NCBI RefSeq assembly: GCF_025024155.1
Contig: NW_026251752.1
Span: 186,001-250,000 of the forward strand
Direction of reading: 5' to 3'
Length of the DNA: 64,000 bases
Source of the DNA: Gamsiella multidivaricata
Taxonomy: Eukaryota > Mortierellomycota > Mortierellomycetes > Mortierellales > Mortierellaceae
The position numbers and the translations under genes were made by a program. The notes under the pieces were generated by a model. That model saw nothing but the letters and a program-made list of their open reading frames with translations. It searched no databases and was not told where the DNA came from. Positions 21,883-36,134 of this stretch are shown one piece after another (within the stretch, counting starts at the first letter, position 1; every line of letters begins with the position of its first letter).

Positions 21883-24466
21883 ATGGCACACAGCACTACC
21901 AACGAGGACGACTCTATCCTCTCCTTTCTCACCACCGACTTTCTCGAATCCCAGACCACCAATGCTTCGGCCTTCGACTCGACCCAATTCTTCGACTCGC
22001 TGACTGCAGACGACAGCGCTGTCAAGTATCAGGATCTGCTCCACCCCCCCTCGCCCCCAACCTCAGTCGGTACCTTCTCAGAGTCCTCAGGCTCGCCCCA
22101 GCACAGCAATATGGACTCCTGCGACGAAGGATCCGGATCCGACGTGTCCCCGGATAATCCTCTAGACTACTGGCAGTATGTCTACTCAGATCTCACACAG
22201 CCGGCCTCAACCCTCCCTATCCTGATTCAACCCGCACAGCAGCAACAACAGCAGCAGCCCGGGGCGTGGCCCATCTTTTCTGATATCGATGCATCCCTAC
22301 TCCAATCGTCTGTCGCTCCCGCGTTCCCACATGCAGCGCTTGTCAACAATAGCAATACCGGCAGCAATGTTCCCGCAGACACATCTGCAAAGCGTCCCCT
22401 CAACACTCCGCCTTCTCCAGCCTCGTCCGTCAAGGCAGAGAAGAAAATCAAGAGAGCCAAGAAACAGTTGTCCACGCCCGCTCAGACCGCCACATTGGCT
22501 CCCCTGGCTCCCTTCGCGCCCTTGGCTCCATTGAAACCTCTGATGCCCTTGGCACCCTTGGCACCATCAGCGCCTCTCTCGCCGCCCACAACTGCACACG
22601 ATGTCTTTATCAAGCAGTCGCCCTCTCTCTCGCCCCGCATCATCGCGGCCTCACCGGCAACAACAGCAGCTGGAGGAGTAGTTATCCGAAGACCATCTAT
22701 CGTACCAGCACTCACCCCCCACGCGACGCGCTCGAATCCTGTCCTCGTAAAGTCAACGCTGATTCCTGAGGAGAAGCCCCAGTCAGAGGCCGCCATGAGT
22801 GCACAGGCAAAGCGGCAAGAGCGCCTGATTAAGAACCGTGCGGCAGCCTTGCTCTCTCGCAAGCGCAAGCGTGAGCACATCAATTTACTGGAGACCCACA
22901 CCGATCTCCTAAAGACAACGAACCAAGATTTAACGGAACGCGTCTCGGAGCTCGAGGAGAACGTAAGGGTGTTGACGGTCGAGCGAGACACTGCTCGTGA
23001 GGAGCGCGACTCTGCCCGACAGGAGTGTGAACGTCTTCATCGACAGATCAATGTCCTTGCGCACCGCCCGCAATCAGACGCCTTCCGCATGGATATGGAT
23101 CTGGAGCGCAATATTCGTCCTTCTGACTCGGAGCGTGGACTTAACTCTAAGGCAACGGGTGTCGTTTTTATGGTAAGTTAAACTGCTTGATTTCAGAAGA
23201 AATATATTGTTGAATCGTTGATATCGAAAAGAGCAAATATTTGTCATTGATGCTGATGGTTATCCTGTTTTTCTTCCGGTCGTTTCTATAGATTATTCTC
23301 TTTTCATTTGCATTGTTCAACTTGCCCGGCGGCAAACTGGAGACACTCATGGTCGGAGGCAGGTCCATGGATCGTCCAAGAATTGGTTCAAGGTGAGCGA
23401 CGAAGAGAGTATTGTATGGATGTAGTCCTCTAGTGACCATAGGTTCGTTTACGTATCACTGACTCCGAATTGTTGTCGACCATGAATAACGAACGCTAGC
23501 ATCATCGGAAGAGCTCTCGATTCATACACAAAGAACCCTACGATTTCGGGACAAGTGCGCGACACCGCATCAAACAAGCAGGATCTGCACAACATGACCG
23601 ACTTGATGGTCTTTTCGGACAACCGTGCGCTTCAGACTTGGTTGGGACATCAGCCCGTGAGCATTCCCAAGAAGGCACCAGTGACTACACCCATTACTTC
23701 AACTCCAGCTATTGACAAGGAGATCATCAACGAGACCTTGCCGGTTTCCGAAAGCGAGAACACCAAGAGCGTCGGATTTCTTGCTCAGAACCACGAGCCC
23801 TTGGCGTGGACTCGTCCGGATGCCTCTCAGGAGATGAATGAACCTGACCGCGATGCCTGGCTCTATTGCTCGAACCTTCTCTATTCACTCCGCTCCTCGG
23901 GTGTATCCAGAGCTGCTGGTCCAGCTCAGGCGACGAACGGTGAAATTCGTCGTCCTCGCCTTTCGTTCATTTCGCCGCTTGATGGTGTTATCGGATCCAG
24001 TGCTACCGAGGAAAAGAACCAGTTGCCCCCGTGGATGCCCAACCCCAACCCGACTGATAGCGAATCCGAGCAGCGATATCTTCGCTTGGATGTGGAGGTG
24101 ACTTCCTCGCGCGTCGTCAGTGGCAAAGGTTTAGGCGATCACGAGCAGGTGATTCGGTTCCCCTTGATGCCCGTCGGTGTCTTCGACAACTTGACCACTA
24201 GCCTCGCACCTTCCAAGGCCGCCGTAGCGACACCTATCTCCACAGCCATCAGATCGTCACACGAACGCAAGAAACCTCTCCACCAGGTTCGATCCAGTCG
24301 AATCAACGCGCAAGGAGGCGTCGTCAAGACCCGCCGCATCTACGACACTGAGGATCAACTTCTTCGAGCAGCAGCAGCAGCATCACGATCGGAAAGAGTA
24401 ATGCATCTGGCCCCGATTAAGGAGGAGCCCATGGAGGTTTACATCAAAGAGGAACCCATGGACTGA
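21883..24466 (+). CDS. bZIP transcription factor with probable transmembrane segment (ATF6/CREB3-like layout)
   Basis: Three exons (21883-23172, 23292-23392, 23500-24466) sum to 785 codons plus stop. The N-terminal 300 residues are Ser/Pro/Ala-rich with acidic patches (activation-like), a short Gln run and an Ala-Pro-Leu repeat. The basic region KNRAAALLSRKRKREH begins near residue 315. A leucine zipper (LLETHTDLLKTTNQDL...VSELEENVRVL) and an extended coiled coil follow, to about residue 390. Joining exons 1 and 2 creates GVVFM-IILFSFALFNLP near residue 427, a 17-residue hydrophobic stretch like the membrane anchor of CREB3/ATF6 proteins. The 340-residue C-terminal part has no further hydrophobic segment and ends in two KEEPM repeats. 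If the anchor is real, it would be a dormant ER-bound factor released by proteolysis. Membrane topology and stress role are inference; the bZIP call is firm. Confidence 0.88.
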
Positions 24467-24671
24467 GGCATCCCTCCTCCGCCAGTTCATCCGGAAGAAT
24501 AATCGCCGCCGCGAGGTGGTAACCGAAAGATCATGAAAAAAAGAGTACGGATGAGCAAACATACTAATGGAAGGTATAGCGCCTGGCAAGCGCTGAAAGC
24601 AAACAGTATCTAAAAATGAGATATACTTGTAGCAAAGAATCATTTTTACAATAAACATACCATCGATACCC

Positions 24672-24706
24672 CCCCCCCCCCCCCCTCCCCCAAAAAAAAA
24701 AAAAAA
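24672..24706. repeat. poly-C / poly-A tract
   Basis: A run of about 18 C, a T, five more C, then about 14 A, in the intergenic space between the convergent bZIP and Siw14-like genes. Homopolymer length may be affected by sequencing error. Confidence 0.7.
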
Positions 24707-24810
24707 GCACTCAGGTACATTTACGAAGGAATATCGTAAAGACGACAAAGGTTGAAGGATGAGCCAGCTCATTTTCAGGCCACTGTGCTGTGTTTATTTC
24801 TTCGTTGCCT

Positions 24811-27108
<2,298 letters not shown>

Positions 27109-27373
27109 CCCACGGCGGTGGCGTGAAAAGCAGCAGTGGTGTTACTGAAAGGAAAAGCAAATCCGCTAAAACTCGACAGTGATCGTGCTGGCGGTTGTAA
27201 TGACGCGGGCACTGAGACTGAGCGCTGATGGAATACGTCGACAGTATGGTTCGAGCGAAAGACGACTTGAATAAGGGCAGCTGTTGGCATCACCAACCCA
27301 GCGCGCCCCATTGAGTCCCACTGCTGCAATACCGGGCGGTGCACATATGGCTTCATAGTCACATAGTCATGTG

Positions 27374-28070
27374 ATGGAAATACAGGATCATTTTACTGAC
27401 AAACGCGAGAAGGATGCGGCTGCGTCAAAGAGGCATGACAAGGATGAGTTAGTCAGTCCTGATGCATACAACCTAGCCTACTCATCCCTGCGGAGATGGG
27501 TCGAGGCCTCGCTGGACTTGTACAAGGTATGTATCAAGAATACCCGAAGACGTTTTTTTTATGAAGCTGACACACTCCATGTGCCTTCATTATTTGCACA
27601 GACCATTCCACAGCCAGGACTCATATCGATATTGTCTCCATTATTCGTGCACAGCTGCTTGAGCCTTGTTAGCAGAGGGTTCAAGGATCAAGGCACGACT
27701 TCAGATGCATGGATTCATGCTAAGCGTGTTCGAATATGATCCGACACTAATATTCAGTTGATATGATATAGACAAGGTGTTCATGGAGGCCTTTCGATCT
27801 GTCCACTTGGAGATGCATTCGCAGGACATTACTCGAGTGGCGGCTATCACAGATATGCAATACGCTCAGGGAAACGAGCTGGCTGCTGTCTCCTTCCCTA
27901 CGGTTTCGCAGAGCCATTCCCCTGCGTTCGATAGGCGGAATAAGAAGAATGCAGCGATCACACCGACGGAACCGGAGGACCATCTGGCGGCATTCCCCCA
28001 AGCGAACATCGACCTACAAGATGCAGTTCACGGAGCAGAACTTGTGTTTGGCTGTCGGTGCCTTCTCTAG
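27374..28070 (+). CDS. Short TAF5-like protein with only the NTD2 domain (possible truncated paralogue)
   Basis: Three exons (27374-27526, 27602-27725, 27772-28070) sum to 191 codons plus stop. The sequence PDAYNLAYSSLRRWVEASLDLYK, then ILSPLFVHSCLSLVSRGFKD, then FMEAFRSVHLEMHSQDITRVAAI follows the helical NTD2 domain of TFIID subunit TAF5. After this the family continues into a linker and six to seven WD40 repeats. Here the frame ends within about 60 residues, and I see no WD40 repeat in the next 2.7 kb. The second intron is only 46 nt and its donor (GTGTTC) is weak, so this junction is the least certain. It is divergent from the Siw14-like gene, 265 bp away. It may be a truncated paralogue, a pseudogene, or a small regulator that pairs with TAF5 partners. 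Confidence 0.6.
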
Positions 28071-30830
28071 CAATTAGAGGCTCATCACTCTGGGAAGCAT
28101 CCGTAACAATAATAAAAGATAAAGCAGAGACTGTGTTCCTGTTAATGAACCTGTTTCTTCAAGCTGCGGTGAATCGACTATGATCATCCTGGCATGAATT
28201 ACGGCATGCAAATCATATTTCATCATGAAGCAGACGACCAGAGAGATTGGTAGTTGCACAGCAATGTTGTAGGCGGTCCGTGCGTTAGTTCACACTTGTT
28301 GCGGACGCGATTGATTGGCTGGTGACCATGCCTGTGGGAACAGCTATACCAAGGACTCCAGGTTGCATAGCGGGGCCTTCACATGCAACTTTACGGTGAC
28401 TGAGGAAAGCAAGGCATAGGACGAAAGGAGAGGAAGGAAAGGAATAGTGCTGCGCTGCCGAACATATCTGTCAAGGCAGCTTTTAGTTGTCAAAGGAGAT
28501 GGGCCAACACATCGGATAGATTTAAGGACTTTAACCCGTCACACAAGTCTAGGATACTTAGAATGGAATGTTAATTCATGAATGATCGTTGGGATACGCT
28601 CTTGATCTTTATCGCGAGATGCTAACTAAGGAGTACAAGGAGTACATTTTTACTCTCAATCCGACACATGTCCTGTCCGTTATTTTACGGACAATGCCTT
28701 GCTACTGTTGTTTTCGAGGCGAATGAGTACTCGCAGATGGGTAAATAGCCAATGGACATCTAGTCCAGATGGATGCATGCGTGGACACCGTTATCAGGAG
28801 CAGTTGGTACTGTGCCGGAAAGAGCAAGAGGAGAAGAGGACATTTGTCGGTGATGTAAATGCAGAGTGTGTCGACCCTGGTTGTCTCCTTTTTTCTGAAT
28901 TGCTCCTTGCTTTCAGCCTTTTGCGATGCACCAACATGTTCGCCATTTGTGCCTTGAGGTCTGCTCAGAAATCCAGATACATCTGCAGAACTGTTGCCTG
29001 AATAAGTCATCAGCAATGGTCCCAAGTAAGCTGAGATCCTATTAACGATTTGCATGTCCACGATGGTTTAACACCTCATTCTATTCCAGGAGTAGAAAAC
29101 GAAAGGAATTACTCCCATTCTCTTGTCCCTCATTTACCTCATTTAAGTATAACATTCCCGTCGCCGTTTCCAGACTTTCTTTGTTCTATTTTCTAACACC
29201 TTTGATGAATAGCCCTTGGTAAATCCGTCCACGCGTCTCCACACTCACTCCGTCCTCTGTTCTGGTTGCATTGGTTCACACCGCAGCTAATCAATGTCGA
29301 TCCATGTTTACATTCTGTTCCAGAACACCATCCTCTCTCCATATCACAGTCATTTCATATTTGTCTATTCCTTGAAAAAATTAAGCACCCGGACACACGC
29401 GAACCCGCTCCCTCACCGTCTACGTAAATATTTTAGCTCGTTGTTAGGTATTGTCCTCCGCTCATGCACAAAGCTTTATTGGGAGTGCTCGATACGATCC
29501 CATGGCTTATCAGGACTATGAGAAATCATACTTGGGTTCTTTTGAAACACATTCAATTCTTTCCCAGAGCTTAAAAGTCGACAGCTGGCCTTCCACCGAA
29601 AATATACCAGCAGTGCTAAGAGACGCGGAAAGGGGGGAAATTAGAAAGGAGAGAGCTATATCCCCCTTTAACATTTTTTTTTTTGGGATGCTTCCCGCAT
29701 CGCGAGGGGTCATGCTGTGGCTATTGGGGGTCTTTGACACTTTGGTAATCGAAAGAGAATTCCGGCATCTACTCCGTTCTATCCCGATCCTCTCTCCTTG
29801 TCGGCTGCGTCCTTTCAGGGCTCTATAGCCCAATGTAGTATCTATGTTTGGCGCGATACTATTGATGCCCATTGGAGGTAGCTCCTATTTGGGACTGAGA
29901 ATCCCTTTTAGGGATGCTTAAGAGTAAAGATTGGAACTAAAAAACACGGGGTGCGATTGAGTATCCTGGGCCTGAAGTCCTGATACCGGAACCACTTACT
30001 TGGTGTACAGCGTATCATTTAAACAGATGGATCATTGAGCAGAACGCACGGCGGTTAAGGTAGGGTGCTGAACCGCAGACGCTTTACACACTGCTTGATC
30101 GGTGAGGATAGCAAGGGCCGTTGATTTCAGAACATATTTTCGGTTCCGACACTTTCGACCGACTGTCACGAGAACCCCTAGATCCATGTTGTCTACAACT
30201 ACTGCGATTTGTTCAGTGGGCCATGAGATAGGATAGAGGAAGTGCATAGCCATCCTGGCTGTATCTTTATGGCGTCGTTCCCGTTACTTCACCTCCACCT
30301 AATTGCCCCGGATTAACTATACTGCTGGCGAAGGGCTATTACCTATCGCGAGCCGTGGTTGTCTAAATGCGCATTCTCATCCTGTGCCTCCTTGCATACA
30401 TTCTGCCTCTCTCGCGCTTTCCTCCTCTGCCCCCATCTGCCCCTTGACTGCATTAACAAGTCCGCAAATGATCCTGTTCTTCTCCAACCTCTCTGCTTTA
30501 CTGTGATCCTCCTACTCAAATGCGGCGTCCTTTGGTCGATTTTTGCTCGTCTACACAGTAACAGGCGGTGGAAGAGTGAGATAATAACCAAGATGCTTTT
30601 CTCTTTTTTCCTCTGCTCTAACAGTACTTTCAGATTGCGCTTCCCACCAGTATCACCGCCACCCTCTCCAAGTTCAAGCGCGTCTAACGCGTTCCCCTAC
30701 AAGCACGCCGTACGCTAAAGTCCATCGATAGTTCAAGTGGCCAAGACGACTCACCCCTGGTGTCTTTATCCTCAGTCGCTTATTCAGTCATTCACGACTG
30801 CCTCACATCGCATTTGACAAGTAACCAGCC
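28071..30830. other. 2.76 kb without a supported gene
   Basis: Only short frames with no family resemblance. 29100-29450 and 30360-30800 are C/T-rich, as is usual upstream of fungal starts, so part of this may be a long spliced 5' leader of the gene at 30831. No tRNA or tandem array was noticed. Confidence 0.5.
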
Positions 30831-31982
30831 ATGGGAAAGTTGACCAACCTTTTGAGAAAGAAAAAGGCGAGAGGAGATGAGCCTACGACAGAGGAGCAAG
30901 GAAAGACCGCTTCAAACCTATCTGGCTCTTCGTCTAATGGATCGGCAACACGCCTGTCGCTTAGCATACCCACGACGGACATCAATTCGTTAGACCTGAA
31001 TATGTCCATTTCGCTAATGGACGATATCATGGACGGGTTGGCTGCCACAGCGCCAGATAGTCCACAGTCATCGCAGGCAGAGCCCGGACCTAAGTTTAGT
31101 GGTACGATTATGCGACGAATGGCGCGTACTGCTCCTCATGTTACGGACATTCAATGACACGCATTCTTATCCTTAATTTATAACCTATACACTTCTTATA
31201 TCTTCAAAGATTTTGGGCTCGTGGCTGAGCTCTCGCGACAACTGGACCTAGGAGCATCAAGCACCGATGATCGCAATCCCAATAGCATCAAGCCAACCCA
31301 AAATGGACCTCCTAGAGTTGGAAAGTTGGAACAGAACAGTACCTTCAAGGGTAACGCGTTTTTGCGCTCGGAGTTGCTACAGCGATCAGGCAATACGCCC
31401 ATAACGACTGCGTATAAGTCCACCGCGCCTATCCGCCAGACCATCAGCGCCCAGGGGAATCCCTCTACTTCTAATACCGCGTCTATCATCAATAACACAC
31501 CGTCCTATTTGAACAAGACGCTGCTATCCAAGTTGGCAACCGAGAGAGCAGAGATAGCTACCCAGGCACGGGATGCCACTAGAAAGGCCAACGCTCAGTT
31601 GCCGAGCGATGACGAAGGGAGCGAGACGTCCGACTCTGGGTGCTCGGATGCCGGGCTGGAGGCAGAAAAGCAGAGGCAGCTGCAGCTTCAACAGCAACAA
31701 CAAGAGCAGAACCAAGGCAAAAAAGAATCCTCTTACTGCGAATCTAGCAGTAAGAAGCAGCGTCCAATCAATCACGAGGCAGTAATTGGCAGGATGAAGG
31801 ACAGACACAGGGCCGATCTTGCTGGAGCTGCTGCTGCTGCAAGGGAGGGTCACTACGGCGAGTACATGGACGAATACAGTCATATGCAACAAATACAGCC
31901 GCAAAGCCCTATGAGATATGGGACGCAATACAGTATGGATCAAGGCATGATGTACGGTATCGAAGAGTATGGCTTGCAACCA

Positions 31983-32017
<35 letters not shown>

Positions 32018-33731
32018 GATGTACCTTGGTCAAAACATCCCTCTTCAGCCCCACATCAATGCACAATATGGCCCACATCCTAGCGTCAATCCCCTGATGG
32101 CCGGGTATCCATATGGCCCCCACGGACCCACATCCACATATGGACTCGGTATGCAGGCGTCCTTGTATTCAGGTCGAGGAAGTTTCACCAGCCTGGCCAC
32201 AAGTACCGCAGATGGATATGTGCATAATATGTACAATGGGGAGTCGCCTGTGCACTCTCGCAAAGGCTCCAGACAGCCGAGTACGGCATCACCACGACAA
32301 TCAGAGGACACTTGTACCGAGCTTAGTCCTGTCCCCGCTGTGTCACATCATCAGAAAGCGGCTCCAAGCGATAATGGCTATGGCTGCATGAGAGAGCACG
32401 ATATGAAACCGATAAACAAGGACGTAGGATACCCGCAAGAGTTAGATACTGGTAACTTGAACGACAAAGCTGCAAGGAAGAACAAAACCAATAAGGACGA
32501 TGGTGCCAAGGCAGTAACGGAGCTTGAGATCTCGAGAGCAGAGGTCGGCGCAGATTCTGAAACGTCGCAGGTTAACGCGACAGAGCTAAAGGGCCAACTT
32601 GAGGAGCCAGACTCTAACAGGGACAATTTCATGACAGATTCTATCAATGCGCACAAGGAAATAGCAGATATTGGCACGGTCTCTTCATTCGCAGCAAATG
32701 CTCAAGGAGATAAAGACGACAGCATTGACAGCGATAACGAGTCTTCGGACGACGACCAGCCCATCATCTTGGGTAGGCGAGGCAGCGCCCTTGGACCCTT
32801 CCTTTCCATCAAAACGAACACAGGAGCAGCCACTTCTGATCATCCGGAGCATCCAGAGAGCGTCTTGGAGCCGCCAACTAGCAGTCGGATACCTTATACG
32901 ATGCATACTAAGAACGCGTATCAGTCCCAGGCTCAGGGGCCCACCAGTTTGCCATCGCATTTGCCTTACACTTCGCAGCAACAGCAATATATCCCAATGG
33001 GCTACCAGTTATCTGCCCCACAGGCGTCTACCAATATGGGACGCCACCACTCCTATTCGATGGATCGAGGCGCACCCGCAATGCTGATTGGACCTCATCC
33101 TACAGCACCAGGGATTCAGTCAGTCGAAGGCAATGCACCAGGACCCATGGCACACACTACTCGACGAGGAGCAAATTTGCTTCAGTCTGGACCAAAGGAT
33201 ATGCGTTCTTCTAACTTGTACCCGGCGGCGCCAGGTACAGCTATGCAATCCCAGTACCCGGTTCCTTCAACAACTCTTCTTCATCCGTTGCCTCGTCGCT
33301 CGCAATCGGCTCGGCCACGGACACAGGCTCTTGGACCGGGTATCATCAGAAAGGAGTCTCCATCACGCCAACAGCAGCAACAGCAGCAACCACAGCCATC
33401 TACAAGAAATCGCGTTTCTGTCGAGGTAGTACGGCTATCTAACGGTGGATACCAAGCTGTGGCAGGTCTAGACTATGGCAACCCAGGATCTGGTAGTCTA
33501 CGCAGACCTTTCATCCACGGGGCTTTAGAATCACTTTCGCCTACACAACAACAGCAGCAAATGGTGAGCCCGAAGCTTGCACAGAGTATGCATCAGAAGC
33601 AGCAGCAGCAGCAGCAGCAGCTTCAACAGGGGTATTTCATAGGCCCTGGGCATCACGGGTTCAATCTGCACCCTAATGATCTCTACTCGGCTCATCTACA
33701 CCAGCAAATCACGCAGTTTGCCCGACGATAA
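30831..33731 (+). CDS. Large intrinsically disordered Gln-rich protein, unknown function
   Basis: Two exons (30831-31101 and 31210-33731) sum to 930 codons plus stop. The N-terminus MGKLTNLLRKKKAR is short and basic, followed by a Ser-rich segment with a hydrophobic patch (NSLDLNMSISLMDDIMDGLA). Exon 2 opens DFGLVAELSRQLDLG. The rest is low-complexity: a poly-Gln run around 31980-32020, acidic stretches (DSDNESSDDDQP), Gly/Tyr/Met/Gln-rich prion-like sequence around 31860-32160, and Gln runs near 33370, 33545 and 33600. No enzyme or DNA-binding domain is visible. The splice junction restores a Gly-Asp boundary cleanly. A scaffold or signalling adaptor would fit the composition, but that is only a guess. 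Confidence 0.8.
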
Positions 33732-33882
33732 ATATCTAGTCTATTTTTAATTTAGTATGCTGTGGCCCACGTTTAAATGCTACAATACACAAGAACATCT
33801 CCTCGGCGCCTTCTGTCATCATGGAAATGCGAGTTGAAGAACCTTGCGCACTATATTTCAAGGCGGTAGCAAAAAAGGTGCA

Positions 33883-36134
33883 TTAGAGTACAGCTGCTAA
33901 AGAGAGAGCGATATCTTCTTCGGTATAGCTATATTGATCCCTTACCTCATGATATCCACGAGACTCAAGCCAGAGTGGCATGTCTGGCCACGAGCGAAGA
34001 AGGTCTTCAAACAGAACAAGATGGCTATCCTTGAGCAAGTTCTTCTGAGCTGACCTTGTGGCTCGGTCATTCATGAAAGCGACAGGATCCTCGTAGAATA
34101 TATCTGATTCATCCTTATAGGTCGCTGAATCGATATCACTATAAATATCAAAGTTGCATCGAAGCGTTGTCAGAATACTATCGTCAACACTGTAGTGAAA
34201 AAGTTCGATTTCGGCAGGCAAGGATCCTTACCCGAGAGGTGGTTCGCAGGTCACAAACCAAATGTCCAAAGGTCCAGTATTTCTTCGATGGATGTTACTA
34301 AACCACGGGGTAGAATGGCAAGGCATCAAGAACCCTGCAGACCGTATCTGTCCCGTACTACCTTCCTCGCGTATCCATTTCATGACATCGACAACCCCAC
34401 GCTGATGTATCGTCGCCGTGTACCAGGCCATGATCGCATTCACAACAACCAAGCCCACCACCGTTGTCACTGCTACTCTTGAATTCCTCCAGCCTTTTAC
34501 AGAGAGAAACCACCTGTAAAGCGTGTCGCCAGCGAATGGCAAAAGTGGGTACAAGATTGGATACAGAAACCGCCACTCCTTGTGCTGCAGACTACTATAG
34601 ACGACCAGCATCCAAAGACTGAGATAGAGAATTTGGCGTTTCAGAGTTGCGTTGAGTCCTGTACTAGCTTTCCAGGTGTGCCAGAACCCCAAAAGGGCAA
34701 GAGGAAGGTGGGTTCCAAAGAGAAGAGGGAGCCCCTGTGAAATATACCAATGCCATGGCGAAGATCCGTAAAATAATGAAATGCCCTCCAGTACGTTGAC
34801 GCGTAAGAAATTGAGCGGTGTCAGGGTCCATTCAGGGTAGATCAGAGCCGAATCTAGTATAGCTGATCCTAGTACAGCGCTTCCACTATGCTCACAAAGA
34901 AAACATTCGCTCTATCAGTTTAGAAATTTCGTCCGCAGCTGTTCACATCATAGAAAGTTGTCGCATCGTCAGCATGTTCCTTGAGATTGACCTACCCAAT
35001 AACAGCAACATTGGCAAGCGTTGACATAGTAGAGTAGATATCGCCCGCCTTGACATATTCGATCAACAAGGATGCACCCAAGAAGAGCCACATGATGGCT
35101 GCTGTCGGACGAAATATGCAGGTCAAAAAAGCGATGGCGAGCGATATCCGTAGACTCCCCAGCCACACGGGTCTGTTTGAGGTTGCTGATGTTGTTGAGG
35201 GTGACACAGAGGTGAACGGCCAGTAATACAGAGCGACGATCGTCAAGGCTGCTTCCATTGAGTTTGCGAGTGTTCTGGTCGAGCAGAAAAAGTTCCACCA
35301 GCTGATTACAGATAAGAATAGCTATTTCGCGGGATATCGGCATCGTTTGAAATCATTTAATGCATGAACCAGGAGGGTTGCAGCAGTTCTCAGATCTGAC
35401 CCAGCGAGGCTTACAGTCCAATTGGCGGTGACTTGGTTCTCAAACAAACGGTACGCGAATCGGTACGCATAAAAGTCGGCGACTGCAGCAAAGACCGATT
35501 GGAGCAGCCGTGGGGCATATATCTGTAGAAGAACAGCGCCAGGGCAGGGGTTAGATTGTATGAAAAAAGTTGTAAAGCAGGCGAATCGATTAGAACGAAT
35601 ACAACTTACAAAGAGTGACCCATCATCGATGCCGAGCATGTACAAGGCCTTGTACAGGCCTGCAAAGAGAGCGGGGTGCAGTGCTGAGCGTAGACCGACG
35701 TCCCACTCCCATGTCAGATAGCCGTATCCGAATGTGATCCTGTGTCCAACCTCGAGCGCCTGCCAATACTCGTCGGGACTGAAGAATGTTTTGACCAGAG
35801 AGGCATTGATAGCACGAAAGACAACTAGGCCTGCGAGGATGGCAGTGTCGGACCGCTGTTGTTTCCGCATAATTGGCGGCATCGAGGCGAATAAGAGGGA
35901 TTCAACAGATGACTGGATGGGAGCTCCTGTTTGCTGTGCTTCTTGAAACCAGGGTAGATCCATAGGTCCTGTGACTTCCTGTACGTATGGCAAAAAATGC
36001 ATGTCCGAATGTGTACGTGAAGTATTTTTTTTTCTGCTGTCAGCATCAAGTTTACCATCCTTCCCTTCACCCTTCTCTCCTTTGCTCCTTCGCTTTTTCT
36101 TCTTCCTTCTTACGCCATCGCTCTTGTCATTCAC
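33883..36134 (-). CDS. GPI10: GPI mannosyltransferase 3 (GPI10/PIG-B, GT22 family)
   Basis: Multi-exon gene starting at 36134 (MNDKSDGVRRKKKKRR) with a stop at 33883. The catalytic luminal loop carries TFFSPDEYWQALEVGHRI, then the GYGYLTWEW and LRSALHP segments shared by GT22 dolichol-phosphate-mannose enzymes. Later segments HKEWRFLYPILY and especially GFLMPCHSTPWFSNIH mark the GPI10/PIG-B subfamily rather than Alg9 or Alg12. The enzyme adds the third, alpha-1,2-linked mannose to the GPI precursor in the ER, a step essential for GPI-anchored proteins. The 100-residue N-terminal extension is basic and hydrophilic. The C-terminus is soluble and ends LSLAAVL. Exon borders are approximate; at least five introns interrupt the frame. 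It is tail to tail with the disordered-protein gene, about 150 bp between stops. Confidence 0.88.
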
